Source: Paenibacillus sp. J31TS4
Lineage (GTDB): Bacteria > Bacillota > Bacilli > Paenibacillales > NBRC-103111
Reading direction: 5' to 3'
NCBI RefSeq assembly: GCF_018403265.1
Contig: NZ_BOSI01000002.1
Location: forward strand, 744,001-808,000
DNA length: 64,000 nt
The translations under genes were made by a program, and so were the position numbers. This document shows, one piece after another, positions 1 through 9,155 of this stretch. The notes below the pieces were generated by a model that saw only the letters and a list, made by a program, of their open reading frames with translations, was not told where the DNA came from and searched no databases. Position 1 is the stretch's first letter. Every line of letters starts with the position of its first letter.

Positions 1-360
1 GGCGCGGTTGGCGTATTTTTTTCCACGATGTTCAAAAAAACGATGGTGGCCGTCATCCTGACCTACGGCTTTACCGTCGTCATCTACGGCTTCACGGGGC
101 TGTTCGCTATCTTCCTGAGCGCGATCCTGCCAAGGGGCAACATGCTGGCTGGCTATGTGCTGGGGACGAATCCGATGGGAGCCTTGCTCAGCCTGCTGAA
201 CGAGGATTTCTCCCGCGAGGTGTTCGGCAGGGCGTCATCGCTGCAAATCTGGCATATCTTCGTGCCGTTCTACACGCTCGTGACCGTCTTGGCCATTCTC
301 CTCAGCATCCGTTACCTGCGGCCGATTCTCCGCAAGCCTGCGGGTAACGGCAAGCAATAA
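1..360 (+). CDS. ABC transporter permease, C-terminal fragment
   Basis: The frame is open from base 1, so only the last 119 codons of a longer gene are visible and the start lies outside the window. The visible part has at least two hydrophobic segments, one rich in Val/Ile/Phe followed by a Pro/Gly loop and one near the end, and then a basic tail. This pattern fits the last membrane helices of an ABC-2 type permease. The next gene starts 52 bases downstream, and MoxR/DUF58/VWA genes follow; in related genomes an ABC ATPase and permease often precede that set. The permease assignment is an inference from topology and context, since no diagnostic motif is visible. Confidence 0.5.
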   Translation, partial: GAVGVFFSTMFKKTMVAVILTYGFTVVIYGFTGLFAIFLSAILPRGNMLAGYVLGTNPMGALLSLLNEDFSREVFGRASSLQIWHIFVPFYTLVTVLAILLSIRYLRPILRKPAGNGKQ

Positions 361-412
361 GCAGGTTGTCAAAGGAAAAGTAAGTACAGCCAAGAGGGGA
401 AGGAGGACCGTC

Positions 413-2119
413 ATGCCGAACGAAACAATAAGAGGCTATTTGCATACCGTCCGCACCCGGCTGTACCGGCTGGCCGTCCTCCGGCATCTCTGGCTGGGCG
501 TCCTGACGGGGATGACAGCGGCGTGTCTACTGGCAGCCGCGGCCTTCGTATTCCCTTTGGGGAGCTACCGGGCCGCCTGCGCGGCCGCTGTGGCAATGGG
601 AGCGGCCGGCTTCGCCGGTTACGCCGCCTCGCGGGGGCCGACTGTCCGGGATGCGGCCCGGCGCATGGACTCAGGCGGTCTGGAGGACCGGATGACGACG
701 GCGCTCGCCTACGAGACGGCGGATACGCTCGTCGCCCGGCTGCAGCGGGAGGAAGCTGCTCAGTACGCAGAAACGTATACCGCCAAGCTGAGCGCTCGAC
801 TGCCGTTCCGGCTGCCGCGCCGGGAGCTGGCTGCAGGAGGCGTCCTCCTTGTGTCACTCACCTTACTTTTGCTGCTGCCCAACCCGATGGACGCCGTGAC
901 GGTACGGGCGGCCGGGGAGAAAAATTGGCTGTCCGAACAGCGGGAGCTGGCCGCTGATCTGAAGCGGGAATGGGAGCAGTCCGACACCGAGACGGGGAGG
1001 GGAATGACCCAGGCGCTTGACGAGCTGCAGACGGGCGTGAAGGATAGCGAGTCGGCGCTTGCGGCGCTGGAGCGTATGGAGCGGACACTTAAGGAGATGC
1101 AGCGGCTGGCGGAAGCCGAGGAGAAGAAGGCCGCTCAGGCGGAGTCCTTCCTCCAGCAGCTGAACCAGCGACAGGAGCTCCGCCCGCTCGCCGAAGCGAT
1201 GGAGCGGGGGGACGCGGAAGCGGCCGCGAAGGCCGCTGCTTCCCTCCTGGAGCAGGCACGGCAGCAGGACCCGGAAGGACGAGACGAGCTCGCAAACCGG
1301 CTCGAAGAGCTGGCCGCGCAGACGCCGGGCGGCGAAGAAGCCGCCCGAAAAGCGGCGGAGGCGCTGCGGGAGCTGGCCTCCAGCCTCCGCGACGGCTCGG
1401 AGCCGGAAGGCAGCTCGGCGGCGGAGCTGGGCGAGGCTCTCGCCGCGGCGCAGGCCGGCCGCGAGGAAGCGGAGCGGCTGCTTGCCGAGCTCCGGGAATC
1501 CGGGGCGCGGCTCGCGCAGTCGGGTCTCGCCATGGCCGGGGAGCTGGCCGAGCAAGGTGCCGCCGTCCCGCCCGGCTGGGGCCAGAGCGGCAGCGCTGCG
1601 GCGATGGCGGCCGCGGATGCCGGAGGCGCAGGAGGTGCGGCGAGCGGAGCCGGAAGCCCCGCAGGAAGCGGTTCCGGCGGGCTGGCAGGGCCCGGCAGCG
1701 CGGGCACCGGAAGCGGCACCGGGCCGGGGACGGGCGATGGAGCCGGCGGTCCAGGCACCGGCCCGGGTGCGGGGACCGGCAGCCAGGGCTCCGGAGGCGG
1801 AGCCGGCGCCGGTGGGACCGGCAGCGGCGCGGGCGGCTTGAGCGGCGGCGTCGGGACGGGCTCCCGCAGCCTCGTCACCACGCCGGGCGCTTCCTCCGGC
1901 GGCGGCACACCGACGCTGGACGCCGGTCCTCTGAACGGGACGGGCGGTCAGGTCGAGAAGGGGGTCCCTGTGCCGGTCGGCCCCGGCAGCATGCGGCCGT
2001 ATGAAGAAGTATACGGGAGCTATGCGGCGGAAGCGACGGAATCGCTTAACCGCTCGGAGCTTCCGGGCAGCGTGCAGAATTTGGTCCGTGACTATTTTCT
2101 CGAAATCCAGCCGAATTAG
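413..2119 (+). CDS. Membrane-anchored coiled-coil protein with Gly-rich linker, unknown function
   Basis: I do not recognise a named family. Starting at the ATG behind AGGAGG (401-406), the 568-residue product has hydrophobic segments near residues 28-48, 53-71 and 140-156. A long acidic/basic heptad-like region follows (about 170-385, rich in Glu, Ala, Leu and Arg), and then a low-complexity stretch of Gly, Ser, Ala and Thr (about 395-485). The C-terminus returns to normal composition and contains a Tyr-rich EEVYGSY element and VRDYF near the end. Proteins with this end motif occur next to MoxR/DUF58 genes, so it is probably a component of that module. The sequence suggests membrane insertion with a large extra-membrane coiled coil. 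The Gly-rich part is very GC-rich and repetitive, a likely site of length variation. Confidence 0.8.
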   Translation: MPNETIRGYLHTVRTRLYRLAVLRHLWLGVLTGMTAACLLAAAAFVFPLGSYRAACAAAVAMGAAGFAGYAASRGPTVRDAARRMDSGGLEDRMTTALAYETADTLVARLQREEAAQYAETYTAKLSARLPFRLPRRELAAGGVLLVSLTLLLLLPNPMDAVTVRAAGEKNWLSEQRELAADLKREWEQSDTETGRGMTQALDELQTGVKDSESALAALERMERTLKEMQRLAEAEEKKAAQAESFLQQLNQRQELRPLAEAMERGDAEAAAKAAASLLEQARQQDPEGRDELANRLEELAAQTPGGEEAARKAAEALRELASSLRDGSEPEGSSAAELGEALAAAQAGREEAERLLAELRESGARLAQSGLAMAGELAEQGAAVPPGWGQSGSAAAMAAADAGGAGGAASGAGSPAGSGSGGLAGPGSAGTGSGTGPGTGDGAGGPGTGPGAGTGSQGSGGGAGAGGTGSGAGGLSGGVGTGSRSLVTTPGASSGGGTPTLDAGPLNGTGGQVEKGVPVPVGPGSMRPYEEVYGSYAAEATESLNRSELPGSVQNLVRDYFLEIQPN

Positions 2120-2278
2120 CAGGAGGCTCCAGAACGAGCGCTCCGGCAAGGCCGGAATGCACAGCCGGATGGACGCGGTTGCTCGTTCCACTTGCACGGA
2201 AATCCGCCCGGATACCTCGGAGGGGCGGCAGGCCCGAGGAGCAAGGAGCCCCATGACGACACGTAGAGGAGTGGCAGT

Positions 2279-3268
2279 ATGATCGAATCGCAACAGCAGC
2301 TGGCGGAGTGGCGGGAGACGATAGCCGGCATCCGCGAGCAGATCGGCGAGGTGATTGTCGGCCAGCAGGAGGTGGTGGAGCAGCTGCTCTGGTGCCTCTT
2401 GGCCGGCGGTCATGCGCTTGTGGAGGGCATTCCGGGCCTCGGCAAGACGATGCTCGTTAAGACGGTGGCGGATACCGTCGATCTTAGCTTTTCCAGAATT
2501 CAGTTCACCCCCGATCTGATGCCCGCCGACATAACGGGCACCAACATCATCTCGTTCGGGGCGCAGGGAGAGGCGGCGTACCGGTTCGAGCGTGGGCCGC
2601 TCTTCGGCAACCTCGTGCTCGCCGACGAGATCAACCGGGCCACCCCCAAGACGCAGAGCGCACTGCTCGAGGCTATGCAGGAGAGAACGGTGACGGTTGG
2701 GCCGGTCACGCACAAGCTGCCGGAGCCTTTCTTCGTTCTGGCGACGCAGAATCCGCTTGAGCAGGAGGGAACCTATGCCCTGCCGGAGGCGCAGCTGGAC
2801 CGGTTCCTGCTGAAGATCCACGTGACCTATCCGACGCGGGACGAGCTCAAGGCGATCGTCATGCGGACGACGGGGGGAGAAGAAAGAAGGGCTTCGCGCG
2901 TTACCGGCGGGGAGACGATCGCCGCCATCCAGCGGGGGGCACGCGACATTTTGCTCGCGGAAGACGTCTTGGAAGAGGCCGTTCGCCTCGTTATGATGAC
3001 GCACCCCGGCGAGCCGGACGCTCCGGAGGAGGTCAAGCGGTATGTCCGGTTCGGCTCCGGCCCCCGCGGCCTTCAGGCGGTCGTCTCCGTCGCCAAGGTA
3101 AGGGCGCTTATGGCGGGACGCCTTCATGTCTCGAGAGGAGATCTGCGCCAGGCCGCGCTGCCTGCGCTGCGGCACCGGATCTTTTTGAGCTATGAGGGAC
3201 AGGCGTCCGGCATGACGGCCGATGCAGTGCTTCATTCGGTGCTGGCGCGTTGGGAGGCGGCCCCGTGA
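2279..3268 (+). CDS. MoxR-family AAA+ ATPase
   Basis: AAA+ ATPase of the MoxR group, thought to act as a chaperone that remodels partner complexes, often VWA-domain proteins. In the 329-residue product the Walker A loop GIPGLGKT is at residues 50-57, Walker B LVLADEINR at about 112-120 and sensor 1 LATQNP at 154-159. The MoxR-typical segment around 166-177 (TYALPEAQLDRF) is present, and a C-terminal lid domain follows. The length fits the family. The start is the ATG behind GAGGAG. The DUF58 gene overlaps its stop codon and two VWA genes follow, the classic MoxR/DUF58/VWA arrangement. The 159 bases between this gene and the preceding one hold no gene that I can see. Confidence 0.93.
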   Translation: MIESQQQLAEWRETIAGIREQIGEVIVGQQEVVEQLLWCLLAGGHALVEGIPGLGKTMLVKTVADTVDLSFSRIQFTPDLMPADITGTNIISFGAQGEAAYRFERGPLFGNLVLADEINRATPKTQSALLEAMQERTVTVGPVTHKLPEPFFVLATQNPLEQEGTYALPEAQLDRFLLKIHVTYPTRDELKAIVMRTTGGEERRASRVTGGETIAAIQRGARDILLAEDVLEEAVRLVMMTHPGEPDAPEEVKRYVRFGSGPRGLQAVVSVAKVRALMAGRLHVSRGDLRQAALPALRHRIFLSYEGQASGMTADAVLHSVLARWEAAP

Positions 3269-4155
3269 CGGACGGCAGGCTGCTTCCGGACGACATGCTG
3301 GTTCTGCTGGACCGCGCATCGCTCTGGTCCCGCCGCCGGATGAGCGGCACGAGACAGGGCCGCCGCCAATCCCGGCAGCAGGGCAGCTCGCTGGAATTCG
3401 CCGACTACCGGCTGTACGTGCCAGGTGACGATCTTCGGCGGCTGGACTGGAACGCCTACGGGCGGACGGGCAAGCCTTTTTTGAAGCTGTTCCTGGACGA
3501 ACAGGAGCTGCCGGTCACGCTGTACATAGACGCCTCCGCTTCCATGGCCTTTGGGGAGCAGGGGCAAGCCGCCAAATTCCGCTACGCCCGGCAGCTGGCG
3601 GCCTGCATCGGCTACGCCGCGCTCTCCGGAGGCGACCGGATTGCGGCCCACCTGTTCGGGGAGGCGGTTCGGGATACGCTGCCCCCGCTTGCCGGCAAAG
3701 CGTCGGCGGGGCGCTTGTTCGCGTTTTTGGAGACAGGCGAGGCCGGCGGACGGGGGGACCTCGCCGCGGCGCTTGCCCATCCCGCCGCCCGTCCGAGGCG
3801 TCCCGGGATGAGCTGGATCTTCTCGGATTTTCTGTATGAGGACGCGGGCAGCGGGGCGTTGACCGCGCTTGCGGCCGCCGGCCAGGAAACGGTCGCCGTC
3901 CAGGTGCTTGCGCCTGAGGAAGTCGATCCGCAGCTTACGGGGGATCTCAAGCTGACCGACAGCGAAACCGGCGCGCAGAAAGAAGTCGCCCTTTCGGGCA
4001 AGGTGCTTCGGCAGTACAGGGAGGCCGTGAGCGGCCATACGGAATCGCTGCGTGCATTCTGCCTGACAAGAGGCATCGGATTCGTCCGTTTGACGACGGA
4101 CACCCCGCTGCGCCTCGCGGCCATGGAGCTGCTCGGAGGACCGGGTATGCGCTAA
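3265..4155 (+). CDS. DUF58 domain protein
   Basis: The protein has 296 residues if it starts at the GTG that overlaps the MoxR stop codon (GTGA); GGAGG at 3253-3257 is 7 bases upstream. A TTG further up in the same frame is less likely because it would sit before this ribosome binding site. The DUF58 hallmark is clear: a basic Arg/Gln-rich lead-in, then YVPGDDLRRLDWNAYGR at about residues 51-67 and FLKLFLDEQ. A VWA-like fold begins at about residue 84, with DASAS as a partial metal-site motif. Members are always found with MoxR ATPases, and the coupled start suggests equal production. The exact biochemical role is not established. The predicted protein is soluble with no clear membrane segment. 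Confidence 0.92.
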   Translation: MTDGRLLPDDMLVLLDRASLWSRRRMSGTRQGRRQSRQQGSSLEFADYRLYVPGDDLRRLDWNAYGRTGKPFLKLFLDEQELPVTLYIDASASMAFGEQGQAAKFRYARQLAACIGYAALSGGDRIAAHLFGEAVRDTLPPLAGKASAGRLFAFLETGEAGGRGDLAAALAHPAARPRRPGMSWIFSDFLYEDAGSGALTALAAAGQETVAVQVLAPEEVDPQLTGDLKLTDSETGAQKEVALSGKVLRQYREAVSGHTESLRAFCLTRGIGFVRLTTDTPLRLAAMELLGGPGMR

Positions 4156-4207
4156 CAAGAAGAAACGGAGCGGGCTGCGGCCCGGTATCCGGGAGAGGAG
4201 GACGGGG

Positions 4208-6187
4208 ATGGGGTTCGATTCGGCGGCCAGCTGGTGGTTCGCACTGGCGCTTCCGGCCATTGCGGCTATGTATCTACTGAAAAAAACGTATGACCGCCGG
4301 ACAGTCCCGAGCACGCTGCTCTGGGAACGAGCCTTGCAGGACAGCGAGGCGAATCGTCCCTGGCAGCGGCTCCGCCGCAGGCTGCTCCTGCTTCTGCAGC
4401 TGCTCGCCGCCGCTCTGCTCGTCCTGGCGCTGACCGAGCCATACGCATGGTTGCCGAGAAGCGCCGGCGCCCAGGTCGTCATCCTGCTGGACAATTCCGC
4501 GAGCATGCAGGCAGCCACAGCTAGGGCAGAAGAGACAGCGGGTTCCGGTCCCGGCCGCACGTCGCCTGCGGCGGCGCAGGCGGAGAAAGGCGGTCCGACC
4601 CGGCTGGAGGCAGCGAAGGCCGACCTGCTGCAGTGGGTACGGAAGGAAGCAAAGCACAGCCGGTTTACCGTTATTGCCTTCGGGGAAGGCGGGCCGGAAT
4701 CTGTCCTCTCGGGCGGCACGGCAGGGGAACTCGAGGCAGCGGTCGGCTCCGTCCGGCCTTTTTACGGCAGGGCGGCGTATGAGGAAGCCGTCTCGCTCGC
4801 CGGCGCGATCGCGCGCGAGGAGAAGGAGGCGGAGCTCCGTCTGTATACGGACGGCCAGTGGCCGGAGCCGGCGGGATGGCCGGAGGGCGGCATTCCGTAC
4901 ACGGTCGTCCGGGCGGAGGAGAAGCGGACCGACAACATTAGCGTCGTGCAGTTCGGCGTCCGTTCGGGCACGTCCGGGCGCTCTGCCGCCGGCACCGCCT
5001 CGGTCAAAAACTGGAGCGGCCGCGAGATGGAGCTGGACGTGTCCGTGTATGCGGACAGCCGTCTCGCTTATCAGCGGAAGGAAACCGTCAAGGCGGGCGA
5101 GCAGAAAACGCTCGCCATCGGGTCTTTGCCGGAGGCGCAGGTCTACCGGCTTGCGCTGACGGCGGACGACGCGATCCGGGAGGACAATACCGCCCACGCC
5201 TTCGCATCAGGCGCCCAGACGAGCCGCGCGCTGCTGGCAGGAGAAGGTAACCTCTTTCTGGAGAAAGCGCTGGCTCTCGCAGGCGTCGAGGTCGTAAAAG
5301 CGACGAAAGGCGAGACCGGCTATGTTCTTCCGGACAGCGAGGTCGACTGGATCGTGCTGGATTCCGTTGCGGAAGCGGAGTTCCGGTCGCCCGAATGGCA
5401 AACGGCGCTCGCCGGCAAGCCCGTCTGGTACATCCACACGGGGATAGAGGGGCCGGAGGAGCCGGTGCCCGCGGGGATCTATACCGTCGCGGAGCATCCG
5501 GTCACCCGCTACATCCGCCTGCAGGACGCCCACATCGCGTCCGTGCTGACGGGGAGGGTGCCGCTGTGGGCCCGTCCGCTGGTCCGTGCGGAGTCCCGCC
5601 CGCTCATCATGGCAGGAGAAGAAAATGGTCGGCCGCGCCTCTTGTTTGCCTTCGATCTGCGCCGTTCGGATCTCCCGCTGCGGCCGGAATTTCCGGTGCT
5701 CGTGCAGAATGCGGCCGAATGGCTGGGCGCCGCAAAGCCCGGCCAGCTCGGAACCGCCCTGGCGTCCTCAGCGAAGGAAATCCCGCTGTCGGCTCTCGCC
5801 GCCGACGCCAAATGGGTGAATACCGACACGGGCGAAGAGAAGCCGGCTCATCGGACGGCCGGCCAGATCCAGGTCAGCCAGACCGTGCCAGCCGTGCCGG
5901 GCCTGTACCGGTTCGTCGAGCTCGATCAGCAAGGCAAAGAGATTCGTAACCGGCTGCTCGCGGTAGGCATGGATGGACGGGAGTCCAATCTGTCCAAGGC
6001 TGGCCGAGCCGCTGCGTCTGATCGACCGGTCACGGGAGCCGACCGGGAGCCTGACCTGGCGGCAGGTACCGCCTCTAGGACAGCCGATGGACGGTCGGCG
6101 GTGCCGCTGATGATGGCGGCTGCGGCCTTGGTGCTCCTGGCCGTGCTGGCCGAAGGGGAGGTGTATCGGCGTGGGCATTCACTTTGA
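4208..6187 (+). CDS. BatA-like membrane protein with VWA domain
   Basis: The 659-residue protein has the BatA (aerotolerance-type) N-terminal region: a hydrophobic segment near residues 8-24, a basic stretch with TLLWERALQD, a second hydrophobic segment near 57-76, and immediately afterwards a VWA domain with the metal-site motif DNSAS (95-99). A large extracytoplasmic region follows, and a last hydrophobic segment lies near residues 631-650. Start ATG is behind GAGAGGAGG. The Bat family is tied to MoxR ATPases by gene neighbourhood; suggested roles are envelope stress and complex assembly. Its 3' end overlaps the next gene by 17 bases, so the two are probably translationally coupled. The VWA fold likely binds divalent metal and protein partners. 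Confidence 0.87.
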   Translation: MGFDSAASWWFALALPAIAAMYLLKKTYDRRTVPSTLLWERALQDSEANRPWQRLRRRLLLLLQLLAAALLVLALTEPYAWLPRSAGAQVVILLDNSASMQAATARAEETAGSGPGRTSPAAAQAEKGGPTRLEAAKADLLQWVRKEAKHSRFTVIAFGEGGPESVLSGGTAGELEAAVGSVRPFYGRAAYEEAVSLAGAIAREEKEAELRLYTDGQWPEPAGWPEGGIPYTVVRAEEKRTDNISVVQFGVRSGTSGRSAAGTASVKNWSGREMELDVSVYADSRLAYQRKETVKAGEQKTLAIGSLPEAQVYRLALTADDAIREDNTAHAFASGAQTSRALLAGEGNLFLEKALALAGVEVVKATKGETGYVLPDSEVDWIVLDSVAEAEFRSPEWQTALAGKPVWYIHTGIEGPEEPVPAGIYTVAEHPVTRYIRLQDAHIASVLTGRVPLWARPLVRAESRPLIMAGEENGRPRLLFAFDLRRSDLPLRPEFPVLVQNAAEWLGAAKPGQLGTALASSAKEIPLSALAADAKWVNTDTGEEKPAHRTAGQIQVSQTVPAVPGLYRFVELDQQGKEIRNRLLAVGMDGRESNLSKAGRAAASDRPVTGADREPDLAAGTASRTADGRSAVPLMMAAAALVLLAVLAEGEVYRRGHSL

Positions 6188-9065
6188 GCATCTGTGGGTG
6201 CTGCTTCTTTTGCTTCCGGCGTTCGGCTATCTGCTTTGGAGCTGCCGGTCCACCCACCGGCTCGCAGGCGGCCGCAAGCGGGCGGCGTATGCACTGCGCG
6301 GCCTCGTGCTGCTCCTCATCATCGCGGTGCTTGCGGGGCTTGAGACCTACACCGTCACCCAGAGACGCGCGGTTCTGTTCGTTGCCGACCGGTCGGACAG
6401 CATGGCCGATCCCGAACGGCTGGCCGACTGGATTCGGCAGGCCGAGACGGGCAAGAATAGGGAGGACGAGCTGGGCATCGTATCGGTCGGAAGGGAGGCG
6501 GCCGCGGAACGGAGGCCGGATAGCCGTTCGCTGGAGGGCTTCCGCTGGACCGCTCCGGTGAACCGCCAGTTTACGAATCTCGAAGCGGGGCTGCGCGCCG
6601 CTGCCGGTCTGCTTCCCGAGTCGGCGGAACGCCGGGCGGTGCTGATCAGCGACGGAGAAGAAAATGTCGGGGACCTGCTCCGCCAAGGCCGGCTGCTGAA
6701 GGACCGCGGCATTCCGGTTGATGTGCTGCACGTGCCGTCGGAGCGGGGGGCGGACGCCGCCATCGAGAGTGTTCGCGTACCCGAAAAGCTGTATCCGGGC
6801 GAGAGCTACAAGCTGGAGGTAGCGGTAGCCAGCACCCGCGCGGGCCAGGCGACGCTTCGCCTCTATGAGGATAACAGGGAACTCGGCGTGCGAGAGGTGA
6901 CACTTGAGAAGGGGACGAACCGGTTCGTCCTGCAGGGGCTGGCCAAGGAGCCGGGCTTTCACCGTTATCGGGCGGAAATCTACATGGAAGGCGACGTCCA
7001 GGCGGCCAACAATGCCGGAGCCGCGTTCAGCCGCGTCACCGGGCCGCCCCGTGTGCTGCTTGTCGAGGGAGAGCCGGGAACGTCGCGGACCATCGCTTCG
7101 CTGCTGGAAGCGGGCGGGGTGAGCACCGAGACTGCTGCGCCGGAGCTTCTTCCCCGCGAACTGGCCGGGTATACGGCCTACGATAGCATCGTGCTGAACA
7201 ACGTGCCGGCGACGCGGATTGCAGAGTCGCAGATGGAGCGCTTGGAGGAGGCGGTCCGCAGCTTCGGCGTCGGGCTCGTCATGCTGGGCGGCGAGAACAG
7301 CTACGGCCTCGGCGGCTATTACCAGACGCCGATCGAGAAGGCCCTTCCCGTTTACATGGACCTGCGCGGCAAACGGGAAATGCCGTCGCTCGGCCTCGTG
7401 CTCGTCATCGACAAGTCAGGCAGCATGGCCGGCGAGAACATCCGGCTCGCCCAGGAAGCGGCGTCACGAACCGTCAACCTCATGCGGGAGAACGATACGC
7501 TGGGCGTGCTGGCGTTCGATTCGACGCCGTGGTGGGTCGTCAAGCCCGAAAAGCTGACCGACAAGGACAAGGTGACCCGCGCGATCCGTTCGATTCCGGC
7601 GGACGGCGGCACGGAAATCTACACGGCGGTGGAGGAAGCTTACAAGCAGCTTGCCGATTCAAGCGCACAGCGCAAGCACATCATCCTGCTGACGGACGGC
7701 CAGTCGGCAACGGATAAAAGCTACGAGTCGCTCACTGCTGACATGCGCAAAAAAGGCATTACCCTCTCGACCGTCGCGATCGGCGACGGGGCGGACCGCC
7801 GGCTGCTCGAGCGGCTCGCGGAGCTGGCGGAGGGACGGTCTTATTTTACGAACGATATGAGCACGGTCCCGGCTATCTTCAGCCGAGAGGCGGTGCTTAT
7901 CTCCCGGACGTATATCGTCGACCGGACGTTCACGCCGATCGTCGGGCAGGGGACCGATTGGAGCGCCTTCTGGGCGGGAGGCGTGCCTTCTCTGGACGGC
8001 TATATCGCTGTGACGCCCAAGGAAACGGCTGAGGTGTCCCTGCTCAGCCCGGTGCCGGATCCGGTGCTCGCCCGCTGGCAGTACGGCTCAGGCCGGACGG
8101 TGGCGTGGACGAGTGACGTGAGCGGCAAATGGTCGAAGAACTGGGTCGCCTGGGACCGGTTCCCGCAGGTATTTCATCAGATCATCAAATGGACGTTCCC
8201 ACAGTTTGACGCCTCTCCCTTCCAGATCAGCAGCCGCTTGGAGGACGGGCACGCGCACTTGGCGGTGCGAAGCGCGGTGCCTGATTTTCAGGGTGAGCTC
8301 AAGGCGACGGTGACCGGCGAATCGCTAGAGAGCCAGGAGGTAGAACTCGTGCCGACGATGCCCGGTGAGTACGAGGCCAATCTGCCCGTCACCGAGCCGG
8401 GAGCCTATCTGATGCGGCTCGACGTCAAGGGTGCTGCGGGGGAGGATGGAAAGCAGGGGCTCTCGGGCTCGGTCACATCGGGCTTCGTCCTGCCGTATTC
8501 AGCCGAATACCGGATCACGGAGGGCGATGGCGGGGAGAAGCTGGCCCGGCTTGCCGAACTGACCGGCGGCCGCGTATTGTCGCTGGAGCGCCCCGAGGAG
8601 GTGTTCGCGGGCGAAGCTCCGGCCCGGCGCGAGTACCGCAGCCTGGCGCGTCCCCTCCTCATCGCGGCGCTGCTGCTGTGGATCGCCGACATTGCCGTGC
8701 GGCGGCTGTCGCTTCCGTGGCGCCGACTCGCTGCGGCTGTGGCGGGACGACGCCGCGCGGAAGCGGAGGCGGCTCCCGAGGCGGCGCCAGCGCTGGCGCG
8801 CTTGCAGCGGCGGCTGAGCGCGAAGGATGCACCGACCGGAGCGCCGCAGGAGAGCGCCGTTCGTGCGTTGGAGCCCGATGCGCCGCAGGGCGGCACCGCG
8901 CGTGCGGCGGAGCCGGGCGTGCCGCAGGGCAGTGCCTCGCAGGCGGCAGAGCCCGCCGCGCCGCGTGGCAGCACCGCGCAGGACGCGGAGCCGGGCACGC
9001 CGGAGGAAGAGGCCGGCAGCACGATGAGTCGGCTGCTGGCCGCGAGGAACAGGCGGCGCCGGTAA
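6171..9065 (+). CDS. Large membrane protein with two VWA-like domains and a GATase1-like domain
   Basis: The 964-residue product starts at GTG behind GGGGAGG (6155-6161), inside the end of the previous gene. Visible order: two hydrophobic segments (about residues 8-24 and 42-58), a first VWA-like domain with DRSDS (73-77) and a later ISDGEE strand, a beta-rich region, a glutamine-amidotransferase-like fold (about 300-395, with LVEGEPG and VMLGGENSYG), then a second, complete VWA domain with DKSGS (414-418) and LLTDGQS. More beta-rich sequence leads to a final membrane segment (about 825-846) and a cytoplasmic-type tail of about 118 residues. The tail contains four 13-residue repeats. This matches large VWA proteins found with MoxR/DUF58/BatA genes; the function is unknown. 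Confidence 0.87.
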   Translation: MGIHFEHLWVLLLLLPAFGYLLWSCRSTHRLAGGRKRAAYALRGLVLLLIIAVLAGLETYTVTQRRAVLFVADRSDSMADPERLADWIRQAETGKNREDELGIVSVGREAAAERRPDSRSLEGFRWTAPVNRQFTNLEAGLRAAAGLLPESAERRAVLISDGEENVGDLLRQGRLLKDRGIPVDVLHVPSERGADAAIESVRVPEKLYPGESYKLEVAVASTRAGQATLRLYEDNRELGVREVTLEKGTNRFVLQGLAKEPGFHRYRAEIYMEGDVQAANNAGAAFSRVTGPPRVLLVEGEPGTSRTIASLLEAGGVSTETAAPELLPRELAGYTAYDSIVLNNVPATRIAESQMERLEEAVRSFGVGLVMLGGENSYGLGGYYQTPIEKALPVYMDLRGKREMPSLGLVLVIDKSGSMAGENIRLAQEAASRTVNLMRENDTLGVLAFDSTPWWVVKPEKLTDKDKVTRAIRSIPADGGTEIYTAVEEAYKQLADSSAQRKHIILLTDGQSATDKSYESLTADMRKKGITLSTVAIGDGADRRLLERLAELAEGRSYFTNDMSTVPAIFSREAVLISRTYIVDRTFTPIVGQGTDWSAFWAGGVPSLDGYIAVTPKETAEVSLLSPVPDPVLARWQYGSGRTVAWTSDVSGKWSKNWVAWDRFPQVFHQIIKWTFPQFDASPFQISSRLEDGHAHLAVRSAVPDFQGELKATVTGESLESQEVELVPTMPGEYEANLPVTEPGAYLMRLDVKGAAGEDGKQGLSGSVTSGFVLPYSAEYRITEGDGGEKLARLAELTGGRVLSLERPEEVFAGEAPARREYRSLARPLLIAALLLWIADIAVRRLSLPWRRLAAAVAGRRRAEAEAAPEAAPALARLQRRLSAKDAPTGAPQESAVRALEPDAPQGGTARAAEPGVPQGSASQAAEPAAPRGSTAQDAEPGTPEEEAGSTMSRLLAARNRRRR
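8844..8999 (+). repeat. Four tandem 39-bp in-frame repeats (13 residues each)
   Basis: Four consecutive units of exactly 39 bases begin at 8844, 8883, 8922 and 8961. Each encodes a 13-residue unit of the form P-Q-G-x-x-x-x-A-E-P-x-x before the next Pro (for example PQGSASQAAEPAA). The first unit differs most (PQESAVRALEPDA). A fifth unit begins with PEE and breaks off. The units lie in the tail after the last membrane segment of the double-VWA protein. Confidence 0.9.
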
Positions 9066-9155
9066 GGGAGTGTTCGCAGGGTACTGGTTTTTTTTGAGGC
9101 GATCCGCTAAACTTGGTGTAGTTTGGTGTCGCAATCTGTTGGCGGGAGGCTCTCC

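Noticed and set aside
1600-1870. GC-rich repetitive stretch considered as a CRISPR array or intergenic repeat
   Set aside because: It is in frame within one long gene, has no equal repeat-spacer periodicity, and simply encodes Gly/Ser/Ala/Thr.
863-3319. Long open frame of 818 codons on the minus strand, antisense to the coiled-coil gene and moxR
   Set aside because: It is antisense to clear genes with good ribosome binding sites. The product is Arg/Leu/Pro/Gly-rich, as expected from reading GC-rich DNA in the complementary frame, and has no domain or start signal.
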